Shown: positions 24,097 to 33,400 of the stretch, piece after piece
Layout of the letters: every line of letters begins with the position of its first letter
How positions within the stretch are numbered: position 1 is the first letter of the stretch
NCBI GenBank assembly: GCA_015680625.1
Contig: JAAAXW010000004.1
Coordinates: forward strand, 124,001 to 188,000
Length of the DNA: 64,000 bases
DNA from: Mortierella hygrophila
Taxonomy: Eukaryota > Mortierellomycota > Mortierellomycetes > Mortierellales > Mortierellaceae
Direction of reading: 5' to 3'
Notes under the pieces: model-generated
What the model was told of the DNA's origin: nothing
Databases searched by the model: none
What the model saw: the letters and a program-made list of their open reading frames with translations, nothing else
Program-made: the position numbers and the translations under genes

Positions 24097-24136
24097 GGCT
24101 GCAAGATGGGGATTGCGGCTGCAAGATGGGGATTGC
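24097..24136 (+). repeat. Perfect tandem duplication of a 20-mer
   Basis: The 20-base unit GGCTGCAAGATGGGGATTGC is present twice, head to tail (24097-24116 and 24117-24136). Confidence 0.9.
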
Positions 24137-24143
24137 GAGGGGT

Positions 24144-24176
24144 GGAAGAGGAAGAAGAAGAAGAAGAAGAAGAAGA
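24144..24176 (+). repeat. GAA microsatellite
   Basis: A run of GAA/AGA triplets inside the purine-rich leader region of the zinc-finger gene. Confidence 0.85.
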
Positions 24177-24717
24177 GGGGACTGATTTGAAAAAGGGGAC
24201 CAATGGGGAAGGAACAGAGACAAGGATGCAGCGGAGGATAGGTCGAAAAAAGGGATAAGAAAAGGTGAAGAAGGTTGCCGGGGGGAACAGAAAGAAAAGA
24301 ACAGGGTTGAACGAGAATTGGATCAGAGGAGGGAAGAAAGAGGCAGGAGGTGGTGGTGGTGGTTGGAAAGGGGCACAGGAAGGGAAGAATGTGAAGTACA
24401 AGGCGTGAGATGGGTATAAAGTACAGGGAACAAATAGATGCGATGCAAGGGGATACAGGTAAAATGGGAATAGAAAAAGTGAAAGAGACTATTGTGGAAG
24501 AGAGAGGGAAGGGAAGAAAAGAAAAGGAAGGGCGGAAAAGAGAGAGAAAGGAGTAAAGGGAGGCAAAGCAGCTTTTATACCGTCCTTTGCCACCAAAAAA
24601 GAAAAGAGGATTCTGTGAAGGGGTGCCCTTTGCCACTGAGTAGATCCCTTCTCATTTTTCATTTTCTGATAGGATGTATGAACAAACAAATGACCGCATA
24701 CTTGGTCACCAAGAGAG

Positions 24718-24741
24718 AAAAAAAAAAAAAAAAAAAAAAAA
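24718..24741 (+). repeat. Poly(A) tract of 24
   Basis: An uninterrupted run of adenines at the edge of the gene-poor island. No coding body or target-site duplication was identified next to it, so a retrotransposed origin is not shown. Confidence 0.85.
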
Positions 24742-26895
24742 GTTAATCAGGATCACAGAAACAGGGAGGAATGAACTGAATACAATTACACATGGGTCAA
24801 GGAAGGGCGAAAGTGAGAGAAAAGGCAATGTCGAGAAGGTAAGGGATCCAGGGGAGGTACACAAAGGGACCACTAAGCAGGAGTGCATAACAGGGCAAAG
24901 GTCAATCTTTGTCACTTGGTTGCGACTTACGTGTACCACAGAGATAGTACAACAGTACCAGTTGACGACAAACAGTAAGACGATAACGAGACGATGACTT
25001 AAGGGCGTGCAGTGAAGTCCTGTGTGCATCGCCATCCCATTATTCCACAGGAGAAGAGGGAAGGTGGTATTTTGCCAGGGATCGATTGGGCAAAAATAAC
25101 TTTTTTAGCCTCAGGTAAAGAGAGTGAGCGTGTCCTTCACCAGGGTGGATCCCATTCACCACAGTACCATTCAATCCACCCATGCTGATATTCTCTACAG
25201 CCCATCCCTACCCTCTGAATGAGTGCAAACGGGAATCTTTCCTTCCCTTCCTTCCCCTTTTTTCCATTCTCCCCTCCCTCACCATCTGGTTTGGTCAATT
25301 ATCATGCCGCTGTCCCTTTTTTAGTTGTGTAACCTTAATGCCGTGGTTGACTCGATCCCATCTCGTTTGACCCGTACTTCCGAGGCGTGACCTGGAACTG
25401 CGCTGTCCTGGGCTGCAGGTAGAGTGGCCAACTGTTGCTCGCGCAGGTGTCCTCAGATGCGTGCATGTACTTTTGAAACTTTGCGCAGTAACGTCGGCGG
25501 AGGTCAACTTGGCCAATGAACTCTCCACAAGTCAACAAGTCAGGGATTTCTTGCTGTACTCATTGACCCCGACAACAACGTAGCCAAGATATTGGGCCAG
25601 AAAAATAACGGTATCTCTTCCAACGTCAGCAAACAATTGGCTGACTTACTTTTTGAAAAAAAAAAAAAAAAAACGACTGGAAGAACTCATGCAATAACTA
25701 TCTGATCTTGAAATCAAGACCTACGGTCCCAGTCGATTCTCCAGCAAGCTGTGAGAAACGGTCTGCAATTAATCTGTACTCCTTTGCTCGAGCCATTCTA
25801 GCGTTCCAATTGAGCGCTTCCTCAGGACCACATTGCAATTGAACGAATCGAGATCGGCTACCACTTCCTGCTCTCCTGCTCTCTTTCCGTCTGTACTTGC
25901 CAATACTTGCCTCTGGGCCACGGTGAAGAGGCAACCTGGTCTCGATATGGCTCTTGGAAGCTCTCCCCTCAGCTTGCTCTTTGCTATGCTCCAGCCATCG
26001 TCTGTGCTTGAAGCAGGCTAATAGACCGCCTTCTGCTTGACAGCCAGATTGAATAACTTGGGCAAAGATTCTTCAGCCTCTTCATCCTTCTTTGCTACCT
26101 CAACGCCAACAGCGATAACTCCATGGTAGTGGTGCCAGACTCTTGTCCTTGTTCGACATTCGGCTGCTTGCGAAGAGGTAGAATCGCGCTCGCTCCGATT
26201 ACAAACGTTTGGCCTAGGCCCTAGGTCAATGATAAGGAATGATAATCTTGGGATTACAACCCCAGAGCTGAGCTATATCCCGCTTAGTCGAAACGATATT
26301 CCTGATCTTCGTCGAATAATAATCCGTCCTACCACCGGTGGTTAGTAGTCGAGAAGGCTGCTTCTCTGCGGGTATTAGTCTGTACTTGACCGAGTGGAGC
26401 TCATTCGACACACTTGCCAGTGATATGACGATAGTTGGATACAGCGAACAGGAATCCAGGAATCAAAACTCGCCATCTCATACACCACAAAAGACTTCAT
26501 GAAAGCAAGCGTCAAAAACGGACCCAAACAAGATGATCGGGATATCTCATCGTTCTACTTCTCTGCTCCCCATGTCTCCGGACCTGTCCAGAAATTACGG
26601 CTGGCTCTCGATGGCAGTGGCGTCTAGAAAGCACTTGCAACAGTTAGTAGCCAAGCCGTGGAACTCTCAAGATGGGCAGAGAGCAGAAAACGCTTTTGAA
26701 GGATCAAGCGCAAGAGTAGAAAACTCCCACAGCAACCATCAAACACCAAGGCTATTGTCTTACTGGACTCTACATTAGCATTATCCTGTCAAATTTCAGA
26801 TTGTCTGACCTGACCCAGAGCCCGCGTTGGAGGTCTTCAAATCTGCCCTCATCGACGTGTCAGGTTCCTCGACAAGCTGAAGGGATACAAGCGAA
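24742..26895. other. Gene-poor region without recognised genes
   Basis: Only short open frames are present. A second adenine run lies near 25657-25674. Short peptides read from 25700-25934 (minus) and 26533-26778 (plus) have gene-like composition but no recognised family, and may be decayed mobile or gene fragments. A segment at 26235-26284 has partial tRNA-like sequence on the minus strand but lacks a T arm. Confidence 0.45.
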
Positions 26896-27393
26896 CAGCA
26901 GAGGAGCTGCAGACTTCGAAGCGTTCAAAGAAGTGGAGAGGAGTTATCAGTAGATCGATCACAGATTCATTCTCACAAGATGACTGACTGATCATCGTGC
27001 CGTTCCTAAATTTACCACATGTAGAGATGAATGGGGGGACTCAGGATAATACTTTCGAGAAAGTTTCCAGCTCTTCTAATATCACAATTTTTTATTCTGT
27101 CCTTGAAAGGCGTTGCCTCCAGACCGTGTAAATCATAGCGAACTGCTTCCTTTGGCTATCCGAGTCGATCATATTTTGTCACAGTGTGTTTTTGTTGCCA
27201 TTGTTGTTGTTACAACGAAGAGCTGTTGCTGTTGTTGTCGTTACAAAGAACTGTTGCTGTTGTTGTTGTTGTTACAAAGAGCATTTGTTGTCGTTGTTCT
27301 TGTCGTTATTGTTGTCATTACAAAGAGCTGTTATTGTTGTCGTTGTTGTTGTTATTACAAAGAGCTGTTACTGTTGTTGCTGTTACAAAGAGC
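26896..27393 (+). repeat. Left copy of a 498-bp direct repeat flanking the gap
   Basis: This sequence recurs at 27404-27901 with a constant offset of 508. It ends exactly at the first N. The translated peptides from both copies that I compared are identical up to the N run. Confidence 0.92.
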
Positions 27394-27403
27394 NNNNNNN
27401 NNN
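27394..27403. other. Assembly gap (10 N)
   Basis: Ten N characters, a common fixed-length placeholder for an unsized scaffold gap. Both sides carry the same 498-bp sequence. Confidence 0.98.
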
Positions 27404-27901
27404 CAGCAGAGGAGCTGCAGACTTCGAAGCGTTCAAAGAAGTGGAGAGGAGTTATCAGTAGATCGATCACAGATTCATTCTCACAAGATGACTGACTGAT
27501 CATCGTGCCGTTCCTAAATTTACCACATGTAGAGATGAATGGGGGGACTCAGGATAATACTTTCGAGAAAGTTTCCAGCTCTTCTAATATCACAATTTTT
27601 TATTCTGTCCTTGAAAGGCGTTGCCTCCAGACCGTGTAAATCATAGCGAACTGCTTCCTTTGGCTATCCGAGTCGATCATATTTTGTCACAGTGTGTTTT
27701 TGTTGCCATTGTTGTTGTTACAACGAAGAGCTGTTGCTGTTGTTGTCGTTACAAAGAACTGTTGCTGTTGTTGTTGTTGTTACAAAGAGCATTTGTTGTC
27801 GTTGTTCTTGTCGTTATTGTTGTCATTACAAAGAGCTGTTATTGTTGTCGTTGTTGTTGTTATTACAAAGAGCTGTTACTGTTGTTGCTGTTACAAAGAG
27901 C
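27404..27901 (+). repeat. Right copy of the 498-bp direct repeat
   Basis: Begins at the first base after the Ns and matches the left copy through TTACAAAGAGC. The sequence then continues into unique DNA, so this copy is likely the true one if the duplication is an assembly artefact. Confidence 0.92.
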
Positions 27902-27930
27902 TGTTGTTGTCGTTATTGTTACGAGTGTTG
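27705..27930 (+). repeat. GTT-rich minisatellite with TTACAAAGAGCTGTT units
   Basis: Irregular units of roughly 25-40 bp alternate a GTTGTTGTC-type stretch with TTACAAAGAGCTGTT. The same array is in the left copy at about 27197-27393. It yields Val/Leu/Cys-rich translations in all plus frames, which are not real proteins. Confidence 0.8.
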
Positions 27931-27931
27931 T

Positions 27932-30275
27932 TCACGCGGCGAGTCGCGGAGACGAGTCGAGCTTATCGCCATCAAGATTCCACAAAAGAACGTGGCGAGA
28001 TCCAACTACGACAAGAAGAATCGGCGTGATGGTATAACCGTCCTTTTTCCACGCCTCAATCTCTGGGCTCTCCGCGTACTCCCCAAGTTGTTGCTCGGAG
28101 GAACACCCCTTGCCAAATTTTGGTCCATCCAGAATCCATTTCTTGATGGTCTGACCAGTTCGAAATTTGTCACTCCTGAACTTCAGATCCAAGATCTTAT
28201 TGGCATCGCGAATCTCCGCGAGAGCATTGGCCCTTTCCTAATGTGTTCCAGATCTAATCTTGATATAGTCGATTTGGGTGGACCTCCATTCGAGAACAAA
28301 CAGTCGATTTCGCAACGGAAAGGATACCAACATGTCGATTCGGCCTGGCGTTCCCGAGGGCCATTGCGGAAATTGAGAAAGCAATTGCTACTACTCTAAT
28401 AAAAACTCGTATCACGGATATCATGAAACGACATTAATCGTTCATACCTTGGTAATGGTCGTCTCGACGCCGACTTTTCGAAGGGACGGGTGGATGTTAG
28501 CCAATAGGGTGAAACGCATGGAGTTACAGTGCTCCTCTTCCTTCTTTTGGAAATCATGAGCCCCGACATCGTGTTCCTGCATACCGCGGGCGTATAGTCC
28601 GAGGATTCTGTCGATGTTTCCGTCGTCGACTAGTAGTCTAAACGCGCCATCCACATCCTCCAGAGTTGCTTGATGTCTATGCAGAATAGCGCTCCCAAAT
28701 CGCGCTGCAACCACCAAGTTTGAAATCCGTAGTGCTTTCTTGCCGACACAGAACGTCAGTCCACCAATGTGTACCACATACGACAACCACGCCGCCCTGC
28801 TTCTGGCAAGCTCGCCAGACTGAAGTATACGGGGACAAAAATAAAAAACGGGGTTATTTACTGAATGAATAGAAGCATGAAAACAACAGCAACTGTAATT
28901 TGAGAGTTATCTCAAGCATTAACAAGTTTGCGAGAGTAAATGCTTGCCCGATTCTGTCATAAAGGATCACTCTTTCTTCCACATTCTTGCCTTGCTCACT
29001 TCCGCCGAGGGGTCCGTCCTCTAACAACTGCATCGTCACTGACGATGCCGCAAGTAGCCGCAGACATACTTCCGAGGCCTCAGAGTTGGTGACTGAGAGA
29101 GGATCCTTCATCGGGTTTCCTATCGCGAAGTTCTATAAACACAATTAGAAGTTGCAGATAAAGTATTGTGTATGTGAGTAGACGTTAGTATCAAGTGCTG
29201 AAATTCACCTCTAACATGCCGTGAGAGGATCTCACCTGCAAGTACTCGAGGCATATGTTTGTGTTATATGTCAATGGCCCTTTTCCGTCAGGAACTAAAT
29301 TGAAGTCGTTATAATTATCCCCCATGATCTTTAAATGCTTCTCTGCTTCGGAGGTGGACCCGTAGACACTCTTCAGTGCCAGCGCAGCAGCGGCAACCGC
29401 TTCCGTCAACCCACAAAACCCCGCGAGCTCTGGTTCCCAGGATACATATCGAGCCACGTTGAATCCAGACGTAGTGTCCGCAAAAGATTGCGGCACGACA
29501 CCTGTCATATAGCATTTGGCGATCTTGCGATGGCTCAGTCCACTCTTCACAGTCGCCCAAAATCCCTCCAGTAGGCTGTCTGTGTCGGCCTGTCGTGGCG
29601 GTTTCGACTGAACACTGTCGATGAGGACAAGGCGTTCATTACTGTTGCTGTCATATTCGTCCGCCATAAGGTAAATCTAACAGTGATAAGATAGTCAGTT
29701 AGTTGTTTTCATAAGGAACTTGCGATCACAAAAAACGGAGAGATCTCCATCTGCACTTACCTCTTCATCGTTGAAAGAGGGTCCTCGGGACTCTTGACTG
29801 TGGTGAGTATCCTATGTACAACTTGCACGCATGCTCTCATACTTGACGTGGCATCGTCATTGATATATTTTTCAATGAGATAATCGGCCGACATTCGGAG
29901 ATATGGTTCATAGGTCCGGTAGAACCCTGCAATCGAGTTGTTGAGCATCTGGTTCAAGCTGTGCGCGGCCTTCTCTTGGTCCCGAGATCGATGAACTGTA
30001 GAGAAATCAAACCGCAGGACAAAGTAGCGCCCTGGATTCAGACGCTCCTTTTTCACGTGCTCATGGATGGCAAGGCCCTACAAGCAAGAACAGGTGGCTA
30101 TGATCGGTAAATATTTCAAAAATAAAAATATCACTTACTTCAAAAAGGGGTTCATAGTCTGGAAGATGTTCACGACCATGGAAGTGCCAATGTGCTCAAT
30201 CCGAGCGACTTTCCCGACCTGCGGGGACGAAGGAAGACACGAACTGACCCTGGGAGGGTATATCAGAAAATTCAT
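27932..30275 (-). pseudogene. Broken AAA-ATPase-like / PD-(D/E)XK nuclease-like gene
   Basis: Read on the minus strand, conserved blocks appear in order: VARIEHIGTSMVVNIFQ (about 30210-30150); RYFVLRFDFSTVHRS to KSPEDPLSTM (30077-29761); a Walker-B-like IYLMADEYD and SHRKIAKCYMTGVVP (29676-29236); a Leu-rich block (29132 to about 28930); SYVVHIGGLTF to the 28442 stop; and a PD-(D/E)XK-like end with FVLEWRSTQIDY, ILDLKFRSDKFRTG and VVVGSRHVLLW (about 28330-27932). This order is that of the AAA-ATPase-like family with a PD-(D/E)XK C-terminus, which is expanded in Mortierella-type and glomeromycotan fungi. It looks broken: two otherwise good introns (30138-30078 and 29760-29677) join exons in mismatched phase, and an in-frame TAG sits just after IDYIKIRSGTH. 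No clear Walker A was seen. Sequencing errors could explain some breaks. Confidence 0.6.
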
Positions 30276-30430
30276 ACCACAGCATGTACGACCAAAGAAA
30301 TACCTGCAACTTTCTAATGTGCATACAGATTCATTTGCTCCGCAATGTTTAGTTGACGTGGTTTTGTTTTTATTTTCTTGTCTTCCCTTTCCTATACACC
30401 TCCTCACCCCAAAGAAAACTACCGGTATCA

Positions 30431-33400
30431 CTACTCAAGGTCAATGGAATACGGCAACAGCTTCAGCGCAGCCCGGGCAAGATAGGCAAACGTGCCCTCT
30501 TTACCCTCCTGCGGCAGATCGTAGAACATGCGACGCGCAAGGTGCTCATGGTGCTCAAACCCAACCTCACCAAAAGACGCCGCCGCCGATCTCGCTGCGC
30601 TGCTGCCAACTGTCACCACAGGAATACTTCCCTTCGACGAAAGAGGACCAGCTGGAGTAATCGACGATGATGAAGGTGTCATTGTCGTCGTGGTTGTTGC
30701 TGCTGACGAAGAAGAGGATCCAGGAGCTCCTCCAGGAATACCCTGTCCACGCCCACCTGGCCCATTAACAACCCACTTGACCCAGAACTTATTCATCGCC
30801 TCCCGCATAATAATCGGCAAATCAATTTCCTCAGGCTGCACCTCCATCCCGGGGTTCCGGTCCTCAATCTTGGCAATCACTATCAATGTCTCCACCGCAA
30901 TCTGACGCTCAGCAGGGTCCAGGATAACTCCCAAAAAGTTCTCGACCGCAAGCGCAAAGTTGAATTCCTCAGGCGTCTTCTCAGACACAATGGGGTCGCG
31001 AGGGAGAACATTCGATCCGATGCGGAATCCAGCAGATCGGGAGAGGATACGCCATACACGAGGATAGAACTTGTCTGGGACACGGTTGAGAGATCCATCG
31101 TTCTTGCGGCGCCGCAGCCAGCGACCTGAAGAGTTGGGGACGAACGCGGCGATTGCTGAAGGGGATGGGAAGGAGTCCTGGATGTTGGCCTTGGCCTTGT
31201 ACTGATTCAGGTCGATTGTCTTCTCGATGACTGCTGTTGGGCCATCCATGAACGTCTTGTGTGCTTCAATCGCAGTTCCGGGTTCAGCACCTATGTAGAG
31301 AGATATTCACATATATGGTGATAAATGTCAGCATGAATCGCGAAGTTAGCAAGGGTGATGCGTTCTTGTGCAACAATAGTGATAGAAGGAGAAATAAACA
31401 AAAGTAGACGACAAAGTAAACACAATACACAAACGTACCTTTCTCGCCAATCATGCACCAAGAGTCGCGGTACTTGAGATCTCCAGTGAGCTCACTTCCA
31501 AGCTGCTTCAGCGCGAGCCTTGCAGCGCTAGTCAGATGTTCAAAGCAATCATCTTTAGCGCTGCAGATGACAATCATGCCAGGCTGTAACCAATCGACCA
31601 GCCGGGCCAAGTCATCGCTCTCGTCCTCCGAGATATGTGTATCGAACGAGACCGACTCGATCAAGACGCCCTGGACGGGGTCGATTACGACCATGTTGAT
31701 TCCACGAGAAGACACCGACATGGTGCTTTCGTTGATCAGGATCTTGGAGAAGCTTCCGGAATGGTAACCGCCAGACTGGACTTTGATGTTGACGGTGCTG
31801 GAGCCCTTGCCCATGTTGGGGAGCTCGACTGCGCCAATGGAGATCGAAGTCCCAGACGAGGCAATGCCCATAGAAAAATTGCCACTCTCAGCAATGGAGC
31901 CACCGCTGTTCAAGGGACGACGACCCGACATTGTGGGGCTCAGGCGACCAGAGATGGATTGGTTGCGGAGCAATGTGTTGGTAGCGTTGGCGCTCAGCGT
32001 GGGACCCGACAAAACGGTACCGAGAAGTGACTTGAGCTCAAAGGGCGAGAGCTGCATCAAATGCTCGACAGCATCCGTCTCATCACAGCTGTTGAGGCGC
32101 GAGATCTCTTCACGAAGCGCAATGATCAAGAAATGAGTCCGTAGACGCATGATACCCTCAAACATCTCTGGGTCAGCTCTAACGAACGAGCCCAGGTAGA
32201 TCAAGACCTCTTGGACAACAGGGCCTTCGCGGACATCGTCAAAGTTGCCATCGTAGATCATCTGGCTGAGAACATCGGGTCCAAGGGGGGTGGTAATAAA
32301 GTGCTCGGTCTCCCCTGATCCGATGGTGATCTGCTTCTGGCGAATGACCAAGTCGGTGATGTTGATCGTGAGCGAGTTGACGACCTTGTTGAGCAATCCA
32401 GCTGCCTGACGAACGATCGACCAAAGCTTGAGCTGAAGCGACTTGAAGTAGACCTCCTCCAACAAAGTCTGGACCGTGGCATCCAGGTTGTAGACAAAGT
32501 AGTCTGCACCCTGGCACGAAAGCAAGTATTGCAAGAGATCTATGTCCAGTGATAAATAATAAGCTTAGTTAATATTCTTGACTCAAAATAAGTTCTTTGA
32601 ACATTTGGTTTACCAGAAAAAAAGGGCCTACCAATTTGGTCATAGAGGTTGACAGAGATAGACAGCATGTTCTGCGCTGCCTCCATGCTCGATGGGTCGC
32701 CTAGAGTCAAACCTAAGCTGTCCATGTTGCCGTCAGGCGAGCTCTCGTCCGAATCATCATCGTCGTCATTTTCCAATGAGGTAGCATCGCCAGTGGGTGC
32801 CTCAGAGATCTCCAACGTGTTGAGGTCTGGCGTCCAGACACCCAATCCAGCACCGCTGCCCTTGCGACTCGTCCTGGGCTCTTCGTGGTCCTTGAGTTTG
32901 AAGGCCTTCTTCTTGTGACGCTTTCCGGACGAATAGGGTTCCGAGGGTTCAGCAGCTGCATTGTGAGGAGAAATAGCAAACCCTTCGGAAGGGGCGCGAG
33001 TATGCGATCCAAAGTAGTTGTCACTATCGAGGTCGGTGTTAACGGCAGGCGTGGTTAGTGAAGCAAGAGAAAATCCAGTTCCAAAGGTCGAGGACTGACG
33101 ACGCATAGACCAGCGGTGGTTTCCAGGTGTCCTGTTGCCAGGTCCTCCAGGCGTGGCTGCCTGAGTCTGCTTCTCGTTGAGTCCTAGCTTTCTGGCGTTA
33201 CGACCCTTGCGACGGTCAGCAGCACCGCGGAGAATACCCAGCCAGTCAATATCCTTCTTGGTGACCAAAAAATCGAGAGACTCGATACAGGAGGTGTTGA
33301 CCATCTCGCTTAGTCTTCCGAGACGCACGCGGACATTGTTGACAACACCGCTTCGGAGAGTCATGAAGAAGTTGAGAAGGTTGCGCTTGTTGTCCTTCTG

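Larger units (their letters stand above)
23100..24640 (-). promoter_or_regulatory. Long pyrimidine-rich leader/promoter (purine-rich on + strand)
   Basis: For about 1.5 kb the plus strand is dominated by G and A, with few exceptions near 23600-24080. It includes a GAA-type microsatellite and a duplicated 20-mer. It lies immediately upstream of the zinc-finger gene, so it is read as a pyrimidine-rich leader and promoter for that gene. No protein-coding exon was recognised on either strand. Confidence 0.5.

Noticed and set aside
24718..24741. Poly(A) run as the tail of a LINE or processed gene
   Set aside because: No recognisable coding body upstream and no target-site duplication was seen.
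26235..26284. tRNA-like segment on the minus strand (GCGGGATATAGCTCAG and a stem-loop with a possible GTA anticodon)
   Set aside because: No T arm and no 3' acceptor half follow; at most a tRNA relic or coincidence.
27113..28037. Long plus-strand frames rich in Val, Leu and Cys
   Set aside because: They are translations of the GTT/TTG minisatellite and appear in all three frames; one crosses the N gap.
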